Assembly: GCA_022702545.1 (NCBI GenBank)
Contig: JAHRBC010000003.1
Coordinates: 6,882,001 to 6,946,000 of the forward strand
Source: Phycomyces nitens
Lineage: Eukaryota > Mucoromycota > Mucoromycetes > Mucorales > Phycomycetaceae
DNA length: 64,000 bases
Direction: 5' to 3'
Positions 1 to 11,369 of the stretch are shown here, one piece after another. Position numbers and translations under genes: made by a program. The first letter of the stretch is position 1, and every line of letters starts with the position of its first letter. The notes under the pieces are model-generated. The model was not told where the DNA came from. It made no database searches and saw only the letters and a list, made by a program, of their open reading frames with translations.

Positions 1-1311
1 TTAAGAAATCGACCTGTCTCATGATGGTAGAAGCTACAATCAATCCAATGAGGTATCGAACAATACATCTGGGTCATTTCTCCTGGATCATCACGGTACA
101 GAGGGTCGAGCTCATTAACAACTTCTTTGGCAGCTGCCTTTTTATCAGGCGAGTTGGCCATTGTATTCTTTGGATATCTAGGAGTCACACAATTCTCGAT
201 ATCATTCGGAATAGCCGAAGACGCGTAGAATAGCAAAGGTGTGATGTGGAGTGGTAGGGGAGACAGACATACGAGATCCATGGCAATACCATTATCGGTC
301 ATTCTTTCGTTTGTCAGTCGAAGAAGCTTCTTGTTCACCGTAAATTTTCCTGCACCGGGTGTGATGAGGATTATGGACAGACCAGTACGCATCAGATCAC
401 GATCCACATAGTGTTTCTCAAAGGGATTAAGGGCCAGGTTAACTGCCTCTAGCAAGTTTCCTTCAAATGCCATTCCCATTCGACCACAGACAATTGTCCT
501 TCCATCGTCAGTACGAGTAAGAACTTGCTGCTGGAATTTGAGCTGCTCTTTTTTGAGTGGACCTATGATGCACATCCAGTCATCAGTGGTCTCCCAATCG
601 GCCAGGACCTTGTAAAAGTCTTTGTAGAATCGACCATCTTCGCCCTTATTGACCATATCATCAAGTGGGTCATCTGCATCATAAAACACACGCGTAAAGA
701 GTACGATGGATACTACGTGGTTTGTACCCATGTCCTTCCACCTCTGAAATAACTGTGGCAAAAAGTTGTTTACTACCTTTTCAAAGTAGAGTTCGCCATC
801 TTCATCAAACTCCCACATCTCGCGCGACATTTGGATATACACAAAGTACTTTGCTGATCCTGACCGGAATATCATACGTGTACTGTCATTGATATAACCA
901 GAACTGACCTGTAGAATTCTCTAAAAGTGATTAGTCTACATGATATGTGTATATATCTAAGAAAAATATAGTCTTGCAAAGCGTCTTACAGACCTCTCGA
1001 TCATCATTATACAGCTTTTTTGCAGTTGCCTTTATGGCGCCTGCAAAAACCAATTTCTTTTCGATATAGACACAGGCACCCTTGAGACTCTGCTGTAACC
1101 GCCACATGTCACTTCTTCCTAAATATTGCTCTTTAAACCATAGCTCGACATGAGTGAGAGTCACAGGGCCAGGATCAATCTGAACAGCATTAGATGGAGG
1201 TGGAGATGGAGATCCTGGTTATATTTACTTACCAACTCAACATAGACTTCAGGACGAAATCTAATATTGAACCTTTCGGCAATGTCACGCGAAACAGATA
1301 TCTAGTGAAAA

Positions 1312-1350
<39 letters not shown>

Positions 1351-1779
1351 AAAAAAGGGGGGCGAGAATTAGAAAGCGTCAAAAATTGAGCCAGATCTCT
1401 TATTGACCTTTCAAGCACTTGTCTCTCTCTTTATTTTTGTTCTTACCTGCAAATGTTGTTGGCGTACAAGCAATTCACGATCGACACATGCTGCCTTTAC
1501 TATCAAGGGTTCTCGTTCAAACTGGGATAATGAGAATGGCGGAGGCTGTGAGGACCCAGCCTGTTGAGGACTAGTTGTGCCTGGCAATGGCACGGATGGA
1601 TGGGATCCGCTACGTGGAAAGTGGATTCTGAGGAGCTGGCCATCTCTAATGTTTGGAAAGTGATCTGGATTGATTACAGCATCCTGCGTGAATACAACTC
1701 CTGGGTCATGGAACCACAATATAATCGGCTTTGTCGACAGCCATGGACTTGGTGTAGAAGCGGCTGGCAATGTAGGCAT
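1..1779 (-). CDS. IML1: Iml1/DEPDC5 homologue, N-terminal part (runs off left edge)
   Basis: Amino-terminal half of an Iml1/DEPDC5 protein; the remainder lies beyond base 1. In the known family this is the GTPase-activating subunit of SEACIT/GATOR1, which turns TORC1 off at the vacuole when amino acids are short. Reading starts at ATG 1777-1779. Exon 1 (about 1448-1779) encodes a short Pro/Ser leader and the N-terminal beta domain (FHDPGVVF, PDHFPNIRDGQLLRI). Later exons give hallmark segments: WFKEQYLGRSDMWRLQQSL near 1085-1150, then GYINDSTRMIFRSG, YIQMSREMWEFDEDGELYF, and DRDLMRTGLSIILITPGAG near 360-400. Several short introns separate them; one holds a (TA)n tract at 1313-1347. The DEP domain and the catalytic arginine are not in the window. 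Identity is firm; exact exon borders in the middle are not all resolved. Confidence 0.88.
1313..1347. repeat. (TA)n microsatellite inside an IML1 intron
   Basis: Uninterrupted TA dinucleotides, about 17 units, within the intron after the first IML1 exon. It is simple sequence with no coding content. Confidence 0.9.
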
Positions 1780-1986
1780 TCGTTTTTTTAAAAGTATGAT
1801 TAAGAAGCAATGAATTAAAATGATACACAGAAAAATAGTGGAGATATTCCCCCAAATCCGTTTATTATATCTGGTTCAAGCCACGAATCGATGATCGATA
1901 ATAATGTGTAAAAAGAGATGTATGTTTATTATAAGTATTATAAATATTATTATTATAAATATTATTATATAATTGTCAGAGAGGGT

Positions 1987-3002
1987 TTAGATATAGGACT
2001 CGCCTATCTCTAGTATGCGCAAAAACTTGTTGAGAAACTGTTCAATATATGGCCCTAACAATCTGGTATTGACTGGTGGTGTTTGGTTGGAGTTAGAAGC
2101 AAAGGTGCTGGCACGAAGGGGTAAGGATATCAAGATCTTAGAAATGGCAATGGAATGTTGAAGACGGAGACGAATGTCAAAATAGGATAGTGCTCGTTGT
2201 TTTTCCTGAAGTTCATATATCTGAAGGATCTCAAACCGAGCTATTGCATAGCAAGCATTGGCCACTAAATGAGAAAAGAATATGTTACAAGAACTGTGAT
2301 CGTACAATTGGAACCAGTGTGTATGGCTAGGATACTTTCATACATAGACCGAATGTATCTTTGTAAGCGTCAGTTCAAGACAAGAGATCATCTGGTCGTT
2401 CATCCATTTCATCGAATATGTGTCTCTCAAGGAATCTGCTCTCAAACCATCCTGTCAGCCTTTAAACCCAAAATTTCCTAGCACTACTTACTTAGAACCG
2501 TTCGCAGGGTATGAAACTGGCCTTGGAGGATCTCATTATATAGCTGGAATATCAGAGAGTAAATATCCTATAGATCAAAGCCAATCTCTCTCTCTCTCTC
2601 TTGGCCCAATACTTGCCTGTGCAAATACGTGTTCAAATGTGTCATCTGTGTCAAACGAGTTGTAATAGGTGTATGAGCACTGGCGCTTCATGTCATATTT
2701 CCATCGAGAATTTGGGACTCTTAGGGTATTGTATGCCAGAGACAGTGCTTTATGATCCAAACATATGGTCAAATTTATGACAGCTTGTTTGTTTTCACCA
2801 AACCTTGAAAGCTCTCTGTTGCTCGTGGGTAAGGCGGCACAAATCTGTCAGGATGACAGACACGGCTCTTTTTGATGTACGCCTGCCTAATATCTTCAGC
2901 CGTGGCATTCGGAGGGATACCAAGCATGTCGTAATAGTTTGAAGCCGAAAGGACTTCTTCGACCCATCGATGTCTCTGTTTTGCAAAGTCTTTTGGTGCC
3001 AT
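1987..3002 (-). CDS. J-domain (DnaJ-like) co-chaperone with unknown C-terminal region
   Basis: Spliced gene starting at ATG 3000-3002. Exon 1 encodes NYYDMLGIPPNATAEDIRQA followed by the HPD tripeptide (CHPDRF), the J-domain signature that stimulates Hsp70 ATPase. Exon 2 joins in phase (SFQ|ALSLAYNTLRVPNSRWKYD), completing helices III-IV. Two alternative donors in exon 2 (GT at TFEH or GC at HVFAQ) both splice in frame to LYNEILQGQFHTLRTVL. Downstream exons probably give SMKWMNDQMISCLELTLTK and a helical tail ending ILEIGESYI at 1987. The last junction is not in phase with any intron I could place, so the C-terminus could instead stop near 2375. No Gly/Phe region or zinc finger is seen, so this is a type III J protein; its partner process is unknown. 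Confidence 0.72.
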
Positions 3003-3185
3003 GGGGAAAAGAGCGAAAGAGTTATGAGTGATTTTTCTTTTCTGGTTAGAGGTTCTTTATAGTTGAGATTATTATTCGCATTCTTCTAGTTCTAAAACAA
3101 GACTTATATAAAAAGAACGTTGGTTGAGAGAGTTTTGGGTGTTTATTAAGAGGTAAATGACCAATGTGGCAAACAATTAAAGATC

Positions 3186-4059
3186 TTAGATCTTCTGCAT
3201 AGCAGCAACATCAACGGACTGGACATAGTCTTCCAAGTCAGTGATCTTGTCAGAAAGATCATCCATGGAGACCTATAGCAGCCATGTTAGCCAAAAAAGA
3301 ACCTACACCCCCTTTTTATTTTTATATATATAATAATCTTACCTTTTCGTCTTCAACGACACAGTTGATCTGGAGCTTCTTGATACCGTAACCAATGGCA
3401 ACCAACTGGGAACCACCCCACAAGAGACCATCCATGGCGATATCCTTGACGGCCTTGGTGAGGACCTCCATATCGGTCTCATCGTCCCAGGGCTTGATGT
3501 CAAGGGTGATGGTGGTCTTGGCAATGGTCTTGGGCTTGTTGGCCTTCTTGGCCTGGTACTCAGCAAGACGCTGGGCCTTGATCTTCTCGGCCTCCTCATC
3601 AACCTCCTCATCATCGGAACCGAAAAGGTCAATGTCATCCTCATCCTCCTCAGCAGCTACGACCTCCTTGGCGTGAGCGGCAACGGAGCCTTCAACGGCA
3701 GCCCTAATAGTCGTATTAGAAAGAAAAAAAAGAAATAAAAAGAAAGAAATGACATTGATTTTTCTGGTGTCATAACTTACTTGATGGTGTAGCCCTTGAC
3801 AATGGCAATGTGGTTGTACCATCTGGCCAAGTGGGGGAAGGCGTTGGGAGAGGGACCCTCGGGGAGAGCCTCAAACACTTCCTTATCGGCAGCAGAGGCC
3901 TCGTTACTATTAGGTTGTTATTAATAATTTGAATTTGACGCGTTTAGGAGCATAAATGTATTGAAAAAGGAAAAATGTTTACCCCTTAACATAAGAGTAG
4001 TTCTCAAAGTAACCATCAAGGACCTTGAAGGCCAACTTAGTCTCGAGAGTGAAGGACAT
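3186..4059 (-). CDS. EFB1: Translation elongation factor 1B alpha (eEF1B beta-type GEF)
   Basis: Guanine-nucleotide exchange factor that recycles eEF1A-GDP to eEF1A-GTP during translation. Four exons fit in phase: 3983-4059, 3781-3906, 3343-3703 and 3186-3272, giving 216 residues, a normal length for the family. The N-terminus is GST-like ([20 protein letters not shown], then [12 protein letters not shown]). An acidic linker with [16 protein letters not shown] matches the family's phosphorylated DLFGSD motif. The C-terminal exchange domain follows: [32 protein letters not shown], ending AAMQKI where family members have the conserved lysine near the C-terminus. All introns are 60-80 bp. It is tandem with the J-domain gene, 183 bp apart, with no sign of linked function. 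Confidence 0.97.
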
Positions 4060-4632
4060 TTTCTTTTGTTATGGTTGAAAGGTAAGAAAGAAGGGACAAA
4101 GTCTGACCCTCAAAATTTTTTCTACTTTATTCAATGAGACTGCACACTGCGGCCAGAAGGGTGGCTTGTTTTCGGAGATACAAGTTGAGGTACAGGACTC
4201 AAAGAGCAAAGCCAATGCAAGTTTAAATGCGTTTGTAATTAAAGAAGTTCTTTTTTAGATCATAATTTCTATTACAGAATTCAATACTTGGAATATGCTT
4301 GGAAAAAATGATAAAGAATGTACAGACTCTCATTCTGCACGTTAATTCATATAAAAAAGAATAAAAAGAAGAATATACAAAAAAAAGATCCCTAAAATGA
4401 AAGAAGCGTTCAAAAGGAGCATTTTATATATATATATATATACAAAAATGACCTTTTTCAAATCAAGAAGAAGATGTTGTTTGGTTTCAAAAGCATAATA
4501 TAGGAGTTCAAGCTTGTTAGTCCAAAGGAAAAACAGAATGATGGAAATGCAAGTGGCTTAGACGTCTATATCCAAATATAGGCAAACTATTTCTCGTCTT
4601 CTTCTTTGTTTCTTTGCAATTGTAATCATCTA
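4060..4632. other. Intergenic: divergent promoter of EFB1 and the small Lys-rich gene
   Basis: 573 bp between two divergent starts. AT-rich with A/T runs and a TA-repeat near 4428-4441. I see no gene or RNA. A TATATA stretch sits about 190 bp before the plus-strand gene. Confidence 0.6.
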
Positions 4633-4917
4633 ATGGGAAAGAGTGCAAAGTTCTACAGACGACCAACAAAAAAGGAGAAGGAAGGGATTGCGCTCAAGAA
4701 GGTAGCCGATCCCGTCGCAAGTGTCACCAAGCGATCCAAAACCACACCAACAAAGAAGACTCTTGTCGAGGCAGCCATGGAAATCGATGTCCCTGTGAAC
4801 AAGACCCCAAAGCCAACAACAACAACAACACCCAAAGAAGAGAAAGAGAAACCTGATTATGTAGATCTTTTGTCTGGCAAAAAGACCTACAAAAAGGTCA
4901 TAAAGAAGAGAAAATAA
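4633..4917 (+). CDS. Small basic protein, MGKSAKFYRRP type, function unknown
   Basis: Single-exon reading frame of 94 residues from ATG 4633. An in-frame non-ATG extension upstream exists but is not needed. The start MGKSAKFYRRPTKKEKEG is very basic, the middle holds a threonine/proline linker (TPKPTTTTTPKEEKEK) and the end is again basic (GKKTYKKVIKKRK), which could be a nuclear or nucleolar targeting signal. Similar short lysine-rich proteins with this opening occur in fungi (recollection, not searched), but I cannot assign a function. Coding is supported by the absence of stops, biased amino-acid use and an ordinary A-rich context. Confidence 0.6.
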   Translation: MGKSAKFYRRPTKKEKEGIALKKVADPVASVTKRSKTTPTKKTLVEAAMEIDVPVNKTPKPTTTTTPKEEKEKPDYVDLLSGKKTYKKVIKKRK

Positions 4918-5083
4918 AAACTGTACAAAAGAAAAACCACAAGAATGCATAAATATACACATACACATTTAAGAATACACACATTTAAGAACATTATGAT
5001 TGTTTAATTGAATACAAAAATACGAATATTTTTATTTATTGTTAAACAATAATGTAAAAAAAACAGGCTTTTTGCAATATTTT

Positions 5084-7839
5084 TTACATAAAGTACATGA
5101 CCTTTTGGAGATCGGGCTTGACAACAGCGAAACTGGCCATCTGAGCCTCAGAGTCCATGCTCTCAGAGGTGGCATCAGTGTCAGACCAGTTCTCACCACG
5201 ACGATGGAAGCGAGCACGAGCAGCAACCAAATCAGCGTAGTAAGCGGCAGGTACAAGAGACACAGCGCGGGTAGCACGACCATAGATGTAGCAGAGACGG
5301 TAAGTAAGCTCCTGGAGGGCATCGGGAGTAAACTTGTTGTCATCATGGAGGACATGGTAATGGGTAGGGCGGGAAGTACCCTGGAGACCGGCATGGGACT
5401 GGAGGTAAAAGTCGAATTCGAAAGGATGGACAATGTCAGTGTCAACAACGGTACCGGGCTGACAGTTGCCAGTGCGGTCAGCATCACGCTGCTCAATGGG
5501 GAAGAAACGGGCGTGGTGACGCTTCTGGACGACAACAAAGGTAATGGTGGGGTTGTAGGTCTTGTCGAGAGACAAACAGGCGGCACGAATGGCAGCAACT
5601 TCGCCATCAAGAACCTGCTTGAACTGACCCTCAGAGACACCATCACGGTAGAAGAGGATACGCTCGGGCTTCTGACCGCAAGACTGGTAGAAGTTCTTCA
5701 ACAGCTCCTTGACCATGTTGGCGAGATCAGCAATGATTTCAGTACGGTTAGCCTGGACACGAATGGCAGAAGCATAACGAGAGGCACGGGCATCCATACT
5801 ACCGGTGAGGGCAGCAACAGAAGGACGGTTCATGTCTCCAGGAGCAGGGTGAGTGACATCAGCACCAAAGATGATGGTAGGACGCTGGGCAATGAAGGGA
5901 ATCTGGGCAGGGGACAAGAACAAGTTCATACCACCGAGCTTCATGTTGACCTTCAAGCAGACGTTGGCGCAGTACTGCTTCTTGGCATCAGCAATGTGCT
6001 TAGACTGGACACACTGGGTGGGGATACCAATGACAGTATCAGAGATACGCTTGATCTCAGCGTACAGAGGGACACCGGTGTTGGGCAAGACACAGAAGAT
6101 GAGCTGGGGGTTGGCCTTGGCGGCATTACCGGCCTTCAACCAGGCTTCCTTCAAGGTACGATCAATGTTACCCTGGGGATCAGCCTGGGTGATTGGGGGA
6201 GCACGGTTGACAACGTTGAGACCAGTGTCGATAAAGGTCTGACACAACTCACGAATGAAGCGCTGCAGGGCGGGCATGGGGACCTTGGAATCAAAGTTGA
6301 CGACTGACCACGAGCCAAGGACGGCACCCTGGGCGACCTTCTTGCCACGCAAGTTCCAGGCACCACCCTGAGGGGCAAAGGTGGCTTCCTGAGAAGAGGC
6401 ATGGTAGGAGATTTGGGGGGTGGGGAGAACACGAGCGTTAATTACGGCCATCTCGGGCTTCACAGCCAAACCAAACTGCTGCAAGTAGGGGTTGTTCTTG
6501 TACTGCAACAACTGGAGACCCTGGTTGATCTTGTTGGCGCGGATGATGGGCTTCTGGCAAGTGAACTTGATCATCTCGGCAGTCTGCTTCTCGTTAAGCT
6601 TCTTCAAGTGACGCTGGCCAGGAACGACCTCGCAGACCTCCATAGGAAGGAAGATATCGCGCTTGACAACAATACAAGGCAAGAAGGGATAAGCAAGACG
6701 CTTGTTGTACTGCTTCTGGAAGTAGGAAGCGACAGACTGCTCATTGCCAGCCTCATCCTTGAACATGGTACGCTCGACAGGGCTGGGGGTGACGCCAGTA
6801 ACCTTGTACTTGCGCTTAATATCACCACGATGGACAATCTGGATCTTCAAGGCCTTCAAGACCTTCTCGAGCTTGACGCGTTCGCGATCAGGGATACCCT
6901 GACGCAAATCATCGACAGAGCGACGGTTGAGGATCTTGGCGACAATCTGGGGAAGAGGACCAGACTCGTAGAAAGCGGTTGCAGACACGTCAATGTTGAT
7001 CATCATCTTGCCTAAATCAGATTTTGATTAAAAAAATTCCATCTATTTTTAACGCGATTAAATGGCACTTACCGGCAGTGGGACGAGCCGACTGGTAGAA
7101 ACCCTGCCAGACTTCGGCACCGTTGGGAAGAGGACGGCTGTCGTTGGGAGTGAAGAAGGAACGACCGACGGTAGAGTACAACATGCTTGGCATGTGGCGG
7201 ATAAGGACATCCAATACCATGATGGCTGTTTATTAAACAATAATGAGTATTTTTGTTTTCTTAAAAAAAAGGGGGGGAAGTTGATGATGATTATATAAAG
7301 GAACTTACCGGTCAAGCAGTTGGAAGTACAAGGGCTCTGGCCAGCCAAGAAGCGACGGAGCTCCTCCATGTTGACCTCACCAGCCTTTTTGATACGAATC
7401 TTGAACATACCGCCGGAACGCTTGGTGGCAGCATCACCCTCTTGGAGATCAACCTTTAATATAGGGGATTCATTGTTATTCAAAAAAGATCTTTTCAAAA
7501 GTTTTGATGATGAATTAATTATTAATAATATTTTACCTCAAAGGCAAGAGCACCCTCTTCACCCAAGTTGAGAGCCTTGGGGGAGAATACGTTCTTGCGA
7601 CCATCATAGATAGTCTTGATACCCTTGAGGATACCTTGTCCATCAAGGTCCTCAAAGCACTTCCAGACCTTGCGGTAGACAGCAGGGGGAGTGCCCGCAG
7701 GGTCAATGGTGACATCGTAATGATGAATGTTTTGGGTAGGGAATGAAGTGACTTCAAAGAAGTTACTGCGAACACGAACGGGCTTTCCGGTGCGTCCAAC
7801 ACTAGGACGCTTAACAAACTCGGTAAGTTGAAGAGACAT
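5084..7839 (-). CDS. ago1: Argonaute with complete DEDD slicer tetrad
   Basis: RNA-silencing effector that binds a small RNA and cleaves or represses complementary RNA. Four exons fit in phase: 7537-7839, 7309-7453, 7073-7225 and 5084-7011, giving 842 residues, a typical Argonaute length. The N domain contains FFEVTSFPTQNIHHYDV. Linker and PAZ regions follow (MPSMLYSTVGRSFF; KRKYKVTGVTPSP; YNKRLAYPFLPCIVV). MID starts near GAWNLRGKKVAQGAVLGSWS. PIWI carries ADVTHPAPGD (D585), RTEIIADL (E625, the glutamate finger), FYRDGVSEGQF (D657) and AAYYADLVAARARFH (D794), so the tetrad is DEDD, as in budding-yeast Argonaute rather than the DEDH of human AGO2. No defect is seen and the protein ends at the usual short hydrophobic tail (MYFM). 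It should be slicer-competent, by inference from these residues. Confidence 0.97.
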
Positions 7840-7962
7840 TTCTTAATAAAAAGGAAACGAGGTATAAAGATAAACAGTTGGTGATTCTGATTTTATGGGA
7901 ATTTTGTAATTTTTTTATTATTTTTAGGAATGGGATGACACTCTCTAGTGCTGATGCGCATG

Positions 7963-7970
7963 TCACGTGA
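7963..7970. promoter_or_regulatory. Palindromic E-box TCACGTGA upstream of Argonaute
   Basis: Perfect 8 bp palindrome with a CACGTG core, 124 bp upstream of the Argonaute start and within the 265 bp gap behind the Ca2+-ATPase. bHLH factors bind such sites in fungi. Function here is only inferred from sequence and position. Confidence 0.3.
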
Positions 7971-8104
7971 TATGATGATGCTGTTTGTAGAGTGGTTGTG
8001 ATTGATTTTTTTGTCTGACCTTTGGTGAGATTTTTGGCGGCCACAAAAACTCCGCATGCCAATTGGCACTGTAAAATGAACAGAACTGAATAACATGGTT
8101 GGGA

Positions 8105-11100
8105 TTATAAATGGTCCTGGCTAATTGGTTGGTAAAAGGCTCTTCCGGGTATGTAAATCAAATGGTCTGGGACAAGTCTAAGAACAACCCCAATAACCAA
8201 TGAAAAGGATCCAATAAGTACACTCAAGCACCACTGCGATGCGTCCAGTGGTACAGTCTGGAATGCAGGACCTCCCCATTGGACAATCATGGCTTGACCG
8301 ACCACACTGATTATAAAGATACAAATAAAGAATGGGTTGTTTGGTATGTTCTTCACCACATTGAACTTGTTATCAATGCGTCGACAGCTATTATAAATAA
8401 AGAGATCAGCACGCGTCAATAAGATCCAAGACCCTTTACGTACTTGACTTGGTTAAATATCTGGCAGAACACAAAGGTGTTGAACACCATTGTTTGCAGT
8501 GTTGCAGGCACATTGGCCAGTCCAAGCACATTGGTGTATAGCAAACTAAGCATCACAATGATCTGGTAGACTGCTTGGCCCATAATCATCTTCCACATCC
8601 GTCGGTCGATCAAGTGCGAGCTACGAGAGGTTGGTAGCCGTTCAAGAAGGTCTGGGGTGGGTGGATCGGTGGCAAGAGCCAGGGCGGCAAATGTGTCCAT
8701 GATCAGGTTCACCCACAGTAGCTGGACAGCTGTCAAGACAGATGCCTGTTCGTCACTCAAGACGGCAGAGATTATCGTTAGCATTACGGCAGTAATGTTC
8801 ACAGTGATTTGAAACTGCAGGAACTTCTTGACCGCATCATTGACACACCGCCCCCATGAGATGGCCTTGACAATGCTCGCGAAATTGTCGTCCATGAGAA
8901 TAATGCTCGATGCTTCCTTTGCAACTTCGGTGCCGGTCAGTCCCATGGAGAATCCAACATCTGCAGATCGTAGGGCTGGCCCGTCATTGGTACCGTCGCC
9001 TGTCACTGCTACTGTTTCGCCAATGGTCTTGAGATCCTGGACCAGCAGCCGTTTGTCTTCCGGGTTTGCTCTGGCAAGGATGTGCAGACGTGGCAAGAGA
9101 GCCTGTCTCTGGCTGTCTGACTGCTGGCGGTACTGTGCTCCTTCCATCACCACACTGTCGACTGAAGAGATTCCGCACTCCTTTGCAATGCTCTTGGCTG
9201 TCTCAATGTTGTCTCCTGTCACCATGCGCACGCATACACCCGCCCGCTGACACGCACGGACTGCTTCCTTGACGCCTACTCTAAGAGGATCCTGGATACC
9301 AACAATTCCAAGCAAGTGGAGCTTGTTCTCCTGAAGGATGTCAGACAGTGGGCGGTGGCCTGGCCAGCTATCGAGATCGCAGGTTGCGATTGCCAGAGTG
9401 CGAAGACTACGTGAAGCATAGGCGTGTTGAGTATTGTGTAACTTTGCCAACATTTCTTGCGTCATTGGAAGATCTATGACATGGGAGCAATGAGGAAGAA
9501 GCATTTCAGGTGCACCCTTGATGTGAAGGCGGTACATTGGGCTGGAAGAATTGACTCTTATTAAACTGGCCATCAGTTTGCTGGCCGAGCTAAAGGGATA
9601 TACATGCTCGACGGGCCAATCACTTCTTATGATTTCAAAGGGAGGGCTATCGAGACATTCGGTTGCAAAGGACAGTAGGGCTGTTTCTGTCCGACTTCCT
9701 ACCAATATTGTCTGGTCATCTGTTGTGGTTGTCCTGAATGCAGTAGAGTTGATGGCTACTGATTGTTGTATGGATAGACGCAGTGAAGGAGGCAAACGAC
9801 GGCCGATATTGGATGGATCACACAGATCGCTGGCAGGCTCAGGGTTGGTGGCAAACCCAAATGCTCCAAAGGTTCCTGCAACGACGGTCATTGTATTCTG
9901 TGTAAGGGTTCCTGTCTTGTCAGTACATATGGTAGTGGCATTTCCCATTGTCTCGCACGCCGCAAGTACTCTGACCAGGTTGTTGTCCTTTAGCATACGG
10001 CGTGTTGCATAGGCCAAGGCAAGTGTGACAGCCAGAGGAAGTCCTTCGGGAACAGCCACCACCACGACGGTTACGGCTGTTACCAAGATCCGCATCACTT
10101 GTGAGACTACCTGGGTAGGATCCAGTGGCTCATCCGATAGCCAATAGCCGGCTATACAGCGGATCAGCAGTACGACACACAAAAGCCCACCTGCCAATGA
10201 GCCAAGGGTTGCAATCTGGCCAGCCAGCCCATCGAGCTTCTCCTGAAGTGGAGTGGTCTCGTTCTTTACTTGCATTGCCAGTAATGTCCGTCCGTGAAAC
10301 GAATGAGGCCCTACGGCTGTCACCATATATGTACACATGCCTTCCAACACCTTGCTTCCCGATATCAAGAATGGGTCTGGGTGTGTGGAAGTCAGGCTGG
10401 CCACACTGGTGCTGTCGTCCAGCCAGACCTCCTTTTCTTCGGTTGAGCAGACAAGGGTCTGGGTGTCGCTAGAGGAGGATGAACAGGACATTGAGAACGG
10501 CTGGGTGCTCCAGCCAAGGGATGCTCGGTGAGCTGTCTTGTGGATCGCATCAGACTCTCCAGTGGCTCCAGATTCGTCGCATTTGAGATGGTGGCCCTGG
10601 ACAAATATGCCGTCAGTAGGCAGGATGTCTCCTGGCTCTAGACGAAGTATATCGCCGACCTGGACAGTTGCGATTGAGAGGACGCAAGATACACCGTCCC
10701 GGATTCCATTCACCAATCGATCGTCTTTTTTTGCGTTTAGTTTGCGGAACTGGCTTTCTTTATTGTGGTCGTTGAGGCTTCCGACAACGACGACCAGGAC
10801 GACTGCCACTAGAATTGCAACGCCTTCGACCCATTTGACACCTGGTACTCGGTTGCCACTCGAGTCGTATTCGATTGTTGTGAGATCCTGGTAAAGACCG
10901 ACTGATAGTGACACAGCCGCAGCAATGACCAGTAATATCTGCGACAAGAGAGTTTAAATTGATGCTCAAATATAGTTGCTAAATATAGCAGCCATTTATT
11001 TACCAGGGTTTTGTCTTGAAAGGCAATCCACATCAATTGCCACAAACTGGCTTGTTCGACAGTGGGTAGTACATTGGTTCCAAAGGCTTCAATTCTTTCA

Positions 11101-11369
11101 CAGCCTCTATCTTCTTTATCTGGATCTGCTGTGTTGACCGGTCCAATCATTCCACAATCTGTGCTCGACAGTCCGCGAGTGGGGTGGGAGTGCAGTGCTC
11201 TTGCCAATCCATCGACTCCACCCAATTGATCGAGGAAATCCAAATCTTTTCGATCGACCATATCGACCAACTGTTCGGCTGTCACTCCAAATACCGAAGG
11301 ATCTCCATCAGACATGTGTCCCATTGGGATAAGCATTGGCATCCTGTCTTCCTGGTCCTCTTTGTCCAT
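8105..11369 (-). CDS. PMC1: P2B-type Ca2+-transporting ATPase (PMCA/Pmc1-like)
   Basis: ATP-driven pump that removes Ca2+ from the cytosol, in fungi usually into the vacuole. Three exons fit in phase: 11004-11369, 8444-10938 and 8105-8387, giving 1047 residues. Visible motifs in order: actuator loop with DESGATGESD; M4 PEGLPLAVTLALAYATRRML with the P2B calcium-site proline; the phosphorylated aspartate in CTDKTGTLTQNTM (D462); hinge VTGDGTNDGPALRSADVGFS; M5 FLQFQITVNITAV; M6 LLWVNLIMDTFAALALATDP. The M8-loop FNQVNCRRIDNKFNV is recovered only when the last intron is removed, which supports that splice site. A serine-rich insert (MSCSSSSSDTQT) sits in the actuator domain near residue 275. The C-terminus is short, without a long calmodulin-binding tail, as in Pmc1. 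Localisation cannot be read from sequence. Confidence 0.95.

Noticed and set aside
2530..2630. A GC-AG intron in the J-domain gene
   Set aside because: CAG|GCAAGT looks like a GC donor, but a GT donor 12 bases upstream gives an equally in-phase product, so the unusual intron is not needed.
5039..6307. A 422-codon open frame antisense to Argonaute
   Set aside because: It is a by-product of strong codon bias in the Argonaute gene; its translation is repetitive in Leu/Thr/Gly with no domain, and the sense frame is a complete Argonaute.
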